A stretch of DNA of 64,000 nucleotides from Metaphire vulgaris (lineage: Eukaryota; Annelida; Clitellata; Crassiclitellata; Megascolecidae): assembly GCA_018105865.1 (NCBI GenBank), contig CM030868.1, positions 9,188,245 to 9,252,244 of the forward strand. Direction: 5' to 3'. The translations under genes and the position numbers were made by a program. The notes below the pieces were generated by a model, which was not told the DNA's origin, made no database searches, and was given only the letters and a program-made list of their open reading frames with translations. Shown here piece by piece: positions 1-11,700 of the stretch (the stretch's first letter is position 1; each line of letters starts with the position of its first letter).

Positions 1-1
1 A

Positions 2-850
2 ATCAACTTATCTAAAACTGAAGTTCTCTATCAACCTCCCCCTCGAACTCCCTCTGTTCAGGCGAGGATAACGATTGATGGCACGGAAGTTAAACAAGTG
101 AAGAAGTTTGTGTACCTCGGCTCAACACTGAATGAACATGCCCTCTTGGATGATGAGATTGAGACAAGACTTCAGAAAGCAGCCGCTAGTTTCGGTCGCC
201 TACGACAACGACTGTGGAAAGTTCGTGGCATTGAGCTATGTACAAAGATCTCTGTTTATAAAGCCTCAGTGTTGAGCGTTCTAGTATATGGTAGCGAATG
301 CTGGACTCTCTATCGGTGTCATATCAGAACACTTGAGGCCTTTCACAATCGCTGTTTACGATCCATCCTATATATAAAGTGGCAAGACAAAGTGCCAAGC
401 ACTGATGTGCTGAAAAGAGCGAACTGCACGAGTGTGGAAGCGACTTTGGCGAGGATATGGTTGAGATGGACTGGACACGTTTCTCGAATGGAGGATGTTC
501 GTTTGCCAAAAATTATTATGTATGGTGAGCTTGTCCATGGACAAAGGACACAAGGTGGTCAATATAAGCGATACAAGGACCAGGTAAAGGCAACCATGCA
601 GAAATGCAAAATCAACATTAACAATTGGGAAGAAGAGGCCTCCAATCGCACTCTTTGGCGCAAACGTCATCAACGATGGTGCGATCATTTTGGAGGCTAA
701 TCGGATATCTGAACTTGAAAGAAAGCGTCAGGAGCGGAAGGACCGTACAAACTTAGACTCCACCTCTACAACGGATTATATATGTAACCACTGTGGAAAA
801 GCGTGTGCGACAAAAATTGGACTATATAGCCATATGCGCACCCACATATG
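2..850 (+). pseudogene. Non-LTR retrotransposon RT C-terminus with C2H2 zinc finger
   Basis: The frame is open from position 2 (INLSKTEVL, the RT thumb-proximal NxxKT motif) through FVYLGSTLNE, VLVYGSECWTL, FHNRCLRSIL, WTGHVSRMED and RWCDHF to a stop at 698-700. One base of frame slippage near 690 restores ISELERKRQERKDR and a C2H2 finger, YICNHCGKACATKIGLYSH then MRTH, ending in a stop at 849-851. The layout (RT C-terminal domain, basic linker, single terminal C2H2 finger) is familiar from endonuclease/RT elements of marine invertebrates. The 5' part is off the window. It is one frameshift from intact, so fairly young. Confidence 0.85.
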
Positions 851-851
851 A

Positions 852-1281
852 ATGTAAACAGACTCTAGTCATAGATCATTTATGGACTCACAGGCGATCT
901 GTCATCATCGATTTCAATGGACTGCTTATTATTATTATTATACCAAAATAAGCCCATATAATCTTTTAAACATCTAATAACAAAGCTCCATTCAGTAACC
1001 TGATTAGTTACATCCTCTTTCACTTGAATGTGGCTACCAGCAGAGAGATAGGCAAACAGACAAGAGAGAGAGAACACCTTAAATTGCAAGGGTTTCCCTT
1101 CACTGCCATCAACCATATGTCATATAATGTAAACCCATAATTTGCTTAACTATCAATTATGGAAGAAGAGAGAGTGAGAGTGACAGAGACAGACAGATTG
1201 CCTTAAATTAGAAGAATTTCCCACCACCATTGATGCCCTAATGCTATAATAGAACTACATCAATTATTCACTGATTTTCTA
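852..1281. other. Intergenic stretch, short (TTA) run and GA-rich patches
   Basis: Nothing recognisable as a gene. A short (TTA)5 tract lies near 925-941 and GA-rich patches at 1056-1072 and 1162-1192. Two loosely similar blocks (1078-1115 and 1199-1245; CCTTAAATTxxAAGxxTTTCCC) suggest an old local duplication. A 78-codon minus-strand open frame (1116-880) has no family I recognise. Confidence 0.5.
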
Positions 1282-1285
1282 TTAA

Positions 1286-1640
1286 CCCCTTAACCGGGGA
1301 TTAAATTTGTAGACGCGGTGACTGTATCGGAGAATTATTTATTGGAAAAACATTCGTCAAAAATGAAAACTCATCTTTTGAATTTGCTATATATCTCAGG
1401 CTATATAAGAGCTAATAAGATGATGTAAATGCCATTGATTAGCCTTTATACTCCTCTTTCAAACCATGCATGCCAACCAAAGAAATTTGGGAGTAGGGTC
1501 CACTCTACGGCCTAAAATAGAACCCCTCCCAAACAATTTTTTAGAAGCTCCATAGCGAAAATTTTTCAGTTTTCAGGTTCAATTGGAGAGCGGCAAGTTG
1601 TAGGGCATGTCAGTGGAACAAAATAAATCAATAAAGTTAA
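1286..1640 (+). mobile_element. TTAA-flanked MITE relic, copy A (left terminus kept)
   Basis: Target-like TTAA (1282-1285) is followed by CCCCTTAACCGGGG. Downstream, 1488-1636 is about 75-80% similar by eye to 8325-8480 (shared GTAGGGTC, CTCTACG, CATAGC, AAAATTTTTCAG, TGTCAGTGGAACAAAATAA). Copy B keeps the opposite end (AAGGGG then TTAA). TTAA target plus CCC/GGG ends is the piggyBac-superfamily signature; no transposase is present. Confidence 0.55.
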
Positions 1641-2004
1641 GATTCAGGAAACTCTCACATATATCCACAAATGTAGCAACAGCTGAAAACTTATCACATG
1701 TCAGTACAAAGCAAATGAAATCCACAAAAGCGCTTAAAGATCCAGAAAGCAGTTTTTCTTTCGATGAAGCACATGACCAAATCTTCATTAAATTCTTGTT
1801 TTGTCTCATTGAGTTGTCAAAGGATGAAGATTTGCCCAGAGCACCTTCTTGCCTTCCTGAATCCACGCTGGTTTTCCCTGAGAGTTTCATCCACTGAATC
1901 CTTAATTGCAATGGTGTAGCTAGGAATTTGTTTTGGGGTGCAATTCTTATATTTTTAAAAGATGGACATGCATATCGATAATTGGCTCGAGCAGGATCTA
2001 CATT
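1641..2004. other. Unassigned stretch with partial MITE-like block
   Basis: A plus-strand frame runs open to 1897 without a recognisable domain. At 1914-1950 the block GTAGCTAGGAATTTG then TTTTGGGGTG resembles the left end of the MITE at 29771, suggesting a decayed hAT-like end. No gene is called. Confidence 0.35.
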
Positions 2005-2545
2005 CAACAGGCTATATACCAACATTTTCAAAAGACATGACATTGGGATGAAAACAAAAATAAGAATTCTCAAAACTTGTATAATACCAATACAAATATA
2101 TGGATGTGAATCTTGGACCATAAAATAAGAATTGGAGAGAAAAAATAATAACAGAAAATAAATGGCTTAGAAGGATTGCATAAAAAACATATAAAACATG
2201 AAGAAATTAGAGAATGCTGCAACCGAGCATCATAGTAGTAATCAGAATGAGAAGAATGAAATGGACTGGACACATACTCAGAATGGAAGAAATACGAAAC
2301 CCAAAACAAATTTTCAACTACAAACCAGAGGGGAGGGGATAAGATCTAAAGGAAGACAGAAAATACGATGAGTGGATGGACTGGAAGAGGATCTGACACG
2401 GCAGGGCTGAATCTCAAAAGAAAAACTGGTGCAGGACAATGAATGACTTTGGAAGAAATAGCAAAGGGCAGAAAACTTTGAAAAGATGACATGGAGAAGT
2501 TGATAGCTGTACACAGCTGGAGGGCAAAAACCTAACCTAACCTGA
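2005..2545 (+). pseudogene. RTE-like RT C-terminal relic
   Basis: Scattered frames give KTKIRILKTCIIPIQIYG then CESWTIK, and later MKWTGHILRMEEIRNPKQIF, the thumb and GH-xxRM region of RTE/CR1-type elements. Many stops and frameshifts make it an old copy. It ends at AACCTAACCTAACCTG, which may be its short tail. Confidence 0.7.
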
Positions 2546-4029
2546 TATTGCAATTGCAGTTTCACATGGAATGTTCCTGGAGGCAGATAATCTGGTTAAT
2601 TCCACTTTTCCATAATCAAAGTTTGTTTGAATCCGAATTGCCATAGTGTCAAAAGTTACACATAGCCACAACTGCCAGCATCGAAGCATTCATTGATATG
2701 GCCAACAAAATATTGTTTATGAGAATTTTCACTTGCTCACCTTTACTACGTTGGCAATCATTCACTTTCAATATTTTTTGTCACATCCTCCGACTCTCTC
2801 AGCAGAAAATTTATCCAATTTCCACCCTCTCCCAGGCTTTTCCAATCGCAAACTCCCCACTTGCTTTAGCCTCACCAAAAAAATTACATATAACAACATC
2901 ACTGTCATTCTCAGAGAAGTTGAAAATTAATGGCACTTCTATACGCTGCCCAAGTTTCAATTCCACTCTTTTGGTTTCAACTGGTTCTTTTACCACACGG
3001 ATTTAAATGTACTGACAGCTCTATTATGCTTTATTTGATCGAACTCATCTTCATGCCTTCGTTTGGCCATTAAAATAAGATTATGTCCAAATTACTATCA
3101 TTATAAAACAATTGTTTTCATTAAGATACAATCCTAAAGCTGGATTTCAAACGCATTAAATATCATAAATTTAATTAAATTAAACTTCTCTTTCAGATAG
3201 TTTCATCATCTTAACTCTGAAGTTCTTCACTCGTAAGATGTATGTTCCGACCTCTAGAATTTTCCATAGCAAATGATCGTCAGGAAGCTGTAGCCCTGGG
3301 TCACTAGGTGTAGGAAGTCTAGTTGACTCATCAAAGCCCTTATTGGCTCATAAAGATTATTATAAAGAGGTACAACTGGCAGTGAATCCAGTCATACTGC
3401 TTGTTGCTGGGACAATTCACAATCGGTAATGGGCTAAAGCACACATCTCATAATCTGATTATAGCCAGAATCTACACTTTGATGTTAACAAGAAGGTCAA
3501 GAAGCCATGGATGCAACTAAACTTCTATTCAAGTTCTATTTAGGGACGTCATAACAGTTATCGTATACCGCTTGATCAGCTCTTGATGACAATGATTCAG
3601 ACACACCCGTCCCATTGGTCACTATTCACAGAACTTTGAACTTCAGCAGATTCTGCATCCGAGTATCAGGACTGCGCTATGTTAGGCTGATAATGTAGTT
3701 ATTCTTTATCTGTTGCGCAAAGAACAAAGTAGCTGTGCAGGGATGCCAGAACAGCTGCACATGAGTGCTCACGCTCAGCTTAGAGGGAACATTGCACACA
3801 TCTTATATTCTCAAAAATACAGTAAGCAAAATGTTTATTCCATCATAGATGGGACCAGACTGTTGCAAGATCCCAAAATACTGGATTACTGCTTTGTATG
3901 GCACATTATCTATCATATTAAAATCCAAATTCAAGATCCCGTTGAAATTTAGTCACCGTAGCGATGCGATTTGGTGGACGATGTTCGAAGACGGCGTTGG
4001 ATTGTTCACACACCCTTTGTATTGCGTGA
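2546..4029. other. CUL1 downstream intron, no recognised gene
   Basis: This lies 3' of exon 4 on the CUL1 strand and was searched for the next cullin exon without success. Two minus-strand open stretches have no recognised domain: 2996-2811 (61 codons, PVETKRVELKLGQRIEV...) and about 3345-3190 (TRLPTPSDPGLQLPDDHLLW...). Both are free of stops over their length and could be exons or transposon relics. Confidence 0.4.
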
Positions 4030-4237
4030 TTTTTAACGCACATTATTACAAAGTTAAAATTCATTAAATGTTGTTCAAAAAATTTGGTCAACTACATATT
4101 GGATTAGCCAAAACCTACCATAACAGTTAATGACTGTTAGCATGAGCATCTTTCTATGATTACAAAGTTAAAATTCATTAAGTGCAAAAATTTGGTCGAC
4201 TACATATTTGCCAAAACCTACCATAACAGTTAATGAC
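4030..4237 (-). repeat. Tandem duplication covering the CUL1 exon 4 donor
   Basis: Two head-to-tail copies share ATTACAAAGTTAAAATTCATTAA, AATTTGGTC(A/G)ACTACATATT and CCAAAACCTACCATAACAGT, each given here in part. The right copy (about 4158-4237) includes the end of exon 4 and its GTAGGT donor. The left copy (about 4043-4135) repeats that junction within the intron. Confidence 0.8.
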
Positions 4238-4363
4238 ACCACTGACAAGACGAGTGTTTATGGTCTCTCCCTTTCGCTCACGTTCAATCAATCGCAACAC
4301 TGCATTTGTAACCTGTGTGTTAAGATCTCCAAACAAATTGTCTCTCCAAGTAACAAGAGCTAA
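4222..4363 (-). CDS. CUL1: CUL1 exon 4 ([10 protein letters not shown] ... SGVINCY)
   Basis: The exon has 142 nt: 47 codons plus one base. The acceptor is TTTTTTTAG|TTA and the donor TATG|GTAGGT at 4221. It encodes [34 protein letters not shown] and [13 protein letters not shown], matching the human [15 protein letters not shown] region. The last 15-16 exon bases and the donor also occur in a second copy about 98 bp downstream (see the tandem duplication at 4030-4237). The next exon, expected to start with VELGL-like residues, was not found between 1 and 4221. Confidence 0.93.
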
Positions 4364-5743
4364 CTAAAAAAATAACATAAATATGGTAGACAGTATGTCA
4401 ATCATAGAAGAAGCACTGAAATTTTAGGCTTAAATGAACATAATTTCATAATATTTCTCCAATATAATTAATTAGACATCAAATGCTGATAAAACCAAAA
4501 CAATTGTAAAATTACTAGTAATGAAAACTAATAATACCACATCTATGGCATTTCAAAACTTAAAAACTGTGTGGTTAAAACATCAAAATTAAAGATGGGA
4601 GATGAATGAAATATTAGCCTTGAATGCATTTGAAATGAATGGTTGAAACAGATCTTAGAAATTAAATGGACATAAAAAGAATTAAACAAATGGGTATTGG
4701 AGAAAGTTGGAGCAGAAGCAGAGCTGTGGAAATTATGGAAATGAAAATGATAAAAAAGAAGATAACCTACTTTGGACATATCATGAGAACTGCAGAGCTT
4801 GTTTTGAAAAAGAAATCACACAAGTAGCAATGTCTGTAAGAAGAAAAGATGAAGGCAGAAAGTGACCTGGATTGAGCACATTCAATTATGAATCAGACTG
4901 GCATTAGAAACAGAAATGAGATTGACAAATGAAAGGATTAAATAGACAAGAGATTTCAGTCAAATCTCAGAAAGAGAATGGCTAAGACAGGACAGATATA
5001 CTTATAAAATTCATTACCAGCTATGCCTTTAATAATATAATTGAGTTTTTATAATGCCAGTGATGCATCGTGTCTATTATAGACTTCGATATACTACTGA
5101 TATACTACTTACTTTGATACCCGCTTGTCGCGGCTATTATAAAGACTCCAGTGTACTACGCTGATACCAATACCAGAATTAAATACTATTTCAAGTGCAG
5201 TCATCATCACGTCTTTCATTTTGTTTTGTGTGGTTATATATCATACAGACAAGCGGGTATTATAAGTAACCACATCCTCTGCCAATTAAAGGTATGTGGT
5301 GAGTACATATGGAGATCAACCCATTAGTAAATAAAAAGATGGTGACTATAAAAACTATTCATGAAAAAGGCCAACATTTAGTTGGATAACAGGATATATA
5401 TTTATATGAGACGCATCCCTGGTATTATAAAAACTTGATTATATTATTCCTTTTGTTAGCTACAGCAACTTAGTAAAGTTTTCTAAAATGAATATGTATC
5501 ATATATTCCTGAAATATGCTCCCCTGATATATGCATCCTCACAGAAGATGTCACTGATGCATAGTAATTATATTATGCTAGAATACTGTACCGATCTATA
5601 TGACGATGAGAACGCAAAAAGTATCCAAATTTCTACACCAGAACTTGAACCACCCCCGCTTAAAGATGAAACCATAAAAGCAATAATGAAACTAGCCAAA
5701 GGAAAAGCTGCTGGACCAGATCAAATTCCAATAGAACTAATAA

Positions 5744-5780
<37 letters not shown>

Positions 5781-8700
5781 ATATATAACATGTTATAACA
5801 TATATATATATATTATATTTATATGTGTTTTATATATATATATGTTATATGTGTTATATGTATACATGTTACATATGTTATATGTGTTATATATATATGT
5901 TATATAAGTTATATGTGTTATATATCTTATATTTGTTAGCAACTGTTTTGTTAGCAACAGTTTACGCGCAATCGTCGCGCATATTAAAAATTAACCAGTC
6001 ACAGCAGCGTATATATTGCTGCAATGCAGTCAAGGGGTTAACATCTTAGCTGAAGCATTGATGAGAAAAGCACTAGATGGATATAAAGGTGAATTCAAGA
6101 TAGGATGAAAATTGATTAACAATCAGCGCTATGCAGATGATATTGTCCTAGTAGCAACATCAGTTAAAGACCTTCAAGACCTAGTGAAAAGAATAGAACA
6201 TACTGGAACTGAATACAATATGAGCATAAACGCAAGCAAAACAAAAGTAATGTCAAATATTGAACATCAAATAACAATCTTAGCAAATGGACAGGTGCTT
6301 GAGCAAGTTTCTAACTTCACATACCTTGCAAGCCTGATCCAAGATGATGCGAGATGCAAAGATGACATCAAAGCAAGACTGGCCATGGGAATGAATATAA
6401 TAATCAAATTACTAAAAGTTTGGAAGAACAAATCGGTCAGTAAACTTACAAAGCTAAGACTGATCAGGGCACTAGTCTGGCCTGTTGCCACGTATGGCTG
6501 AGTCATGGACACTAAATAAAGAAGAAGAAAATCCAATTCAAGCATTTGAAAACAAATACTTGAGAAAAATGTTAACTGTTGTCACTATACGAATTTCATA
6601 TCCAATGAGACACTATACAAAATGGCTGGAGTAAATCAGGAATTTCTAAAACATATAAAATCAAGAAAAATGAGATATTTTGGACATGTTACCAGAAAAA
6701 CAGAAGACTCAATTGAAAACTCAATAAAAACGGGTTTGACAGAAGGAACCAGAAAGCAAGGCAGACCCAGAACCACCTGGATAGACAACATTATGACTTG
6801 GTCTAACATGAAAGGAGCTCCACTAATGGAAGCAGCTAAAAAAGGGAGCAGTGGAGAATTATTGTTCAACGTTTCAGCCAACCTTCGCATAGCAACGACG
6901 GCTTCATTACATGACATGACATGCACATGGAATTCTAAATCTCAACTACATCTATAATCATTGCCAGAAGTTGAATAATTCTAGGTTTCTCTGCTGACAA
7001 TTGAATGAGAGCCTCAAATTTAATAAACAGAAACCTGTGTAACATAATTTAAAGGGGGAGCCAAGATATGTGACGAGGAAGGAGGTGTAAAATTGGCAAA
7101 AAAAACATAATTTGACGTACTTTATGGATGGCCCCAAAGTCATGTATACTTTTCCTTTTCACATATTATCACGGAGTAACACAAATCAGTGGAAGAATTC
7201 AAATTGGTGGTTGCGGCAATTAGAACAAAATCAAAACTAGTCAAAATACATTATCATCATTAAGGTTGTTAAAACCACTAGCTTTAAAGGACCGGTTAAC
7301 TGTTCAAAAAAAGACCGGTTAACTGGGTCGTTAGCAGCAGCCTGGTGCTGTGCCTACATCAAAGCGCTTTGATCTTGCCAGCGCTGGGGCCGGCTTCCTC
7401 TGCGACTCCTTCAAAGCATTTTGAAGTTGCTGGCGTTGAAGCCAGCATCATCTGCGGCTACATCAAAGCGCTTTGATGTTGCCGACGCCTATACCAGCAT
7501 CCGCCGTGGCTAGATCAAAGCGCTTTAATGTTGCTGACATCTAAGGCAGCGTCCTGCGGCCTACATGAAAGCATTTTAATGTTTTCAAATTGAAATTACG
7601 GTTAACCAGTCAAGGTTAAAAGGACTGGTCCTTGCTCTTAAGACCGGTTAACCGGTAACAACATTAATCATCATCATCATAATTGCTCTCTGCCAACTCA
7701 TTAGTGGCAATAGCTAGTTAGAAAACATTTCCATGTTTTTCTGTCAAATGTTAGTTTTCTTCTTTCTACAATTGTCAGTTGTCTTTCTTTGAAATCTTCT
7801 TTTATGTTGTCTATCCATTTTTATGGGCCTGCCTCTTCCTTTTTTGCCTTCCTTGTATGTGTAGAGTGCTTTTTTTGGGAAGTCTCGAGCCTTCCATCCA
7901 GTTTACATGTCCATACCATGTTAGCCTCCTTTTTCTGAGTTTGTCCTTGATGGTATTCTTTAGCCCAATCTGCTGCCATATATCTTCATTTCCAAGTTTC
8001 TGAAGTCTGCTAACTCCAAGAATTCTTCTTAGGCAGCTCATTTCTGCAACATGTAGTCTTTTTTTCATCTTCTCTTTTTGTGGCCCAGGTTTCAGATCCA
8101 TGTAGTATTTGAGGAATGGCAACAGTGTTGTAGATTTGGATTTTGGTGCTTATTTTGATTTCTTTAGAGTTCCAGATGCATTTCAGTCTTCCCATTGTTT
8201 GTAATCCTTTTGCTATTTTCAGTTTGATGTCTTCCTGGTGGCTTCCATTGCTTGTTATTTGTCCTACATATTTAAAGCTTTTGACTGGTTCAATTTCTGT
8301 ACTTTCTAGAGTTAATCGCAAAAATTTGGGGGTAGGGTCTGCTCTACGACCTTAAAATCACCACTCCAAAAAATTTTTCAGAAGTTCCATAGCTAAAATT
8401 TTTCAGTGGTAACCCCACTTGAGTATTGGTAAAGTAGTAAGGGAATGTCAGTGGAACAAAATAAATCAAAAATTTTGAAAATCAGACTACATTTGGCAGG
8501 GATACATTACTTCTAACCCGAACACCCCTTTGTCAGATTTTCTCTAAGCCATTTTTTACAAAACACAACCCAAGGTCTGCCATCACAGTCAAAAAGAATA
8601 TATATTCCCTAGCACATAGAGCCAAACTACCTAAAAAATAGGTGTCATCTAGCCAATGGATAGATACTAAAGCGATTTATAGCATATGACATATCTGATA

Positions 8701-11700
8701 TGTTGCGCCCGATTGACGAACCACTACAAAAGTTACAGGACATGTCTCTGACGTTGCACACAAATAAGGCAAGATGGCGGCAGACGTGTCTGTGCCGTTG
8801 TGTACTGTAAAGGGGTTAAATGCCAATAAAAAAAAAAAGATATACTCTAAAAAAAATTTTTAAATATTTAAAGTGTTGTATCTTATGCGCCTAGAGGGTA
8901 AGCGTGAAATGCACTTGTTTGCTTGGGGATACATTTCAATAAAGGTTGCAAATCGCTGTTCTATTGTAGAAGCTTTGATATAAAGTTTCAAGTTTGACAT
9001 TGGTATGTAATTGCTTAGGTTATCAGCATCAAGAGAGGCTTTCTTTAGGAGAGTACAAACTGACAGAACTACAGCATGCTGAAGACTGCAGAGAGAGACT
9101 GCTGTCTTGCTGTCCTGATACCAGTCTTTAGCAACCACATGTCCAGAGAAGCCCAGACTAGTCGTGGACTAGAGGTTACCAGTTTCCTCCTCAACCTGCC
9201 TCTGTTGCCCACAGAGCTCATTGCTGCAGGGCTTTGGAAGGGCTGAGGGTATATGGTCTGCGCCTTGGATTATTGAAGTCAAGGGCGGATGTGCAGTCCA
9301 CTGTCTTGGCTGCAGTCAGTGGGGAGTGGTGGCTCAGGAAGTCTGCAATGACCAGTGCTGACCTCAGTTGCAGAGGCCTACCAGTACATCCTGGCATAAG
9401 GAGGGACTGGTGTGTGGTGCCGAACACATGGGCCTCTCCATCAACCAGTCTGGCAATGTTCAACCAAACAGAGTAGCAAATGAGGCACTCCAAGCCAGCA
9501 GTCACCACATTCAAGACTTAGAATCCTACCACATATGCTGTCTTCAAGGAATTGTTTGGCTATATTGTTGACATAAAGTTCCTCACATGGGCATCAGACA
9601 CACCTGCCACAGAGCTGGTAGCTTACCTGGTGAATACTACTATCTGAAAAGACAACTCCGGTGGTTACAACATACAACATAACTTCCATCAAATTAACTA
9701 CTACGACACATTCTGTATGATGAACTATAAGGACAAAGCGCATTAGGGGGCACCCAGAAAGCACTTGAGACCACATCAAAGTCAAGCAATTAGTTGGCTA
9801 CAGCATATATACCGGTAATGACAATAAACAAAACAACAAAACAGAACAGAAGAGAACTGAACAGAAGTTTATTTTCTAACTCAAAAATTCAGTAAGTTTA
9901 GCAACTGCTGATTCTATTGCCCTCTTTTTTAAATGACTTAAAACGTGTTTTATCAATATGCAGTAACTGCAGCTCAAGTGCTTCTGAGTGATTCTTCAGA
10001 AGAAGCACTATACAAATATTCTGTTACAATACATTACTCTACATTCTTTGTTTTCCATTTTTCACTGCATGCATTTCGGCACTTGTACAGAAAACAATTG
10101 CATTTAATATGCAACCATTTTGTACTATATTCTACCCCTACAATGTGCAAAACATTTAACTCCCTCAAACAAGGGGAAATAAAAGAAAATGCAAATGTTC
10201 CTTAAGAAATGTCTGTATGCACATATTGTTCGCTATGCTATAACATCACAGTTAGCGAGTACTGCTGCTGTATATCAACCAGCGATGCTGCTGATTGTGT
10301 CTTAATGACATCATAAAAGCGTAAATCATTAATATTAGCAGCCATTTCATATACAAATGTTAATACGTTTTTGCCACCAAATTATTTTCTTGCCGCCAAA
10401 ATATTTTCACATAATCAATACTAATGAAGATTAATTAAGTACGTTAATTGACAGTCAATTCAAACTAGACAAACTAAATGCAATAAATTTTATTTCCCTT
10501 TGTGTAAGTCAATTTAAATGTGGTGAATATTGTAGGGGTAGGATAAAGTACAATATAGTTGAATATTAAATGCGATTGTTTTCTGTAAAAGTGCATGCAT
10601 TTCTATATAATTAAAGATTTATAATGATCAATATATCTTACTACATAATCATAAAGCTTATGCTCAAAAGGTTCTATGATGTTTGAAGATTTTGAGTTAG
10701 AAATAAACTTCTCTGTTGTGATCTGTTTAGTGTCATTGCTATACATGTAGTAGCTGTATAACTGTATAACTATGACATTCTATGAAAAAACTTGCTCTTT
10801 ACAGATTTATATGGCAGTCATATTTAATAGTCATGTTTAATGGCTAATAATTTGTAATGCATGAAAGCACCATCATATAATATCAGTTTTATAGGGATTT
10901 GAATTCAGAATTTAAAGGTACATAACAGTATTCAATTTTCAGAAACTAGGCTGAACAAGCAAAAATACCATCTGGAGCAAGCAGATACCATCCCAGTTAG
11001 TAGAACATGTTAAGAAAAGCCTAGCATGCAAGCACTAACATTCCAAAGACTTTCATATTCATGAAGCCACCACATTAGTACACTAACCGAATAGATCTCA
11101 TATATTCCTTTTCGACCTTCATCACATTCACGCTTCACCCAGTGTCGATTAAGGTAGTCACAGACACCATTGAGCACCTTGCTTGAGAATTGATAGTTCT
11201 CCCACTGCTTTGTGTAAAACTCAAGGACATCTTCACCCATTAGATCTTTACCATCCTGGCAAATGCATCCAATAGAAAATGCAATGCACTGTCAAGCACA
11301 AATATCTAGCTATGTGAAAATACCAGTCTGTACTGGTAATTAGCTTGCAAGTTTTTTTATGTGTGGATGTAGAACTTGTTTCAAACATGTTGATAACACA
11401 ACAAGCCAATCTTTACACTTTACAAACTATTTACCATATTTTCACGCTTATACCACACACACATATATACCATGCAGTTTTGGGTAGTTTATGTTTTAAA
11501 AAATTGTACATTGCGCGCACGTATATAGTGCGCATGACAAGGCTATAAGTTGCCACTGTGTATAGGTTGCAGGTGCTAAAAATTGCAAAAACTTATGTAA
11601 ATTCCATATATAAATCTCTGCCGAGTATCGCAGCCCCAACTGGAAATTACCGGTAATCTTTTAGTAAAATGGTTCTAAGTACTTATTGTGCCAAAAAAGA

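Larger units (their letters stand above)
5480..6957 (+). pseudogene. RTE-like non-LTR retrotransposon, broken copy
   Basis: Pieces in order: [20 protein letters not shown] and [15 protein letters not shown] (RT entry motif, about 5625-5745), an (AT)-rich microsatellite with an unrelated patch (5744-6041), then [13 protein letters not shown] (catalytic YADD, about 6124-6160), [19 protein letters not shown] and [10 protein letters not shown] to 6501, and [13 protein letters not shown] and [14 protein letters not shown] to about 6860. The RT segment between entry and YADD motifs is missing, so the microsatellite region replaced coding sequence. Several stops; inactive. Confidence 0.85.

Noticed and set aside
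880..1116. 78-codon minus-strand frame as a gene
   Set aside because: No recognisable domain or splice context; length is compatible with chance.
2528..2541. AACCTAACCTAACCT as insect-type telomere repeat
   Set aside because: Only three units, located at the end of an RT relic; better explained as a short tail.
2811..2996. 61-codon minus-strand frame as the next CUL1 exon
   Set aside because: It does not resemble the expected VELGL...ERFYTRES region of cullin-1, so the next exon is more likely outside the window.
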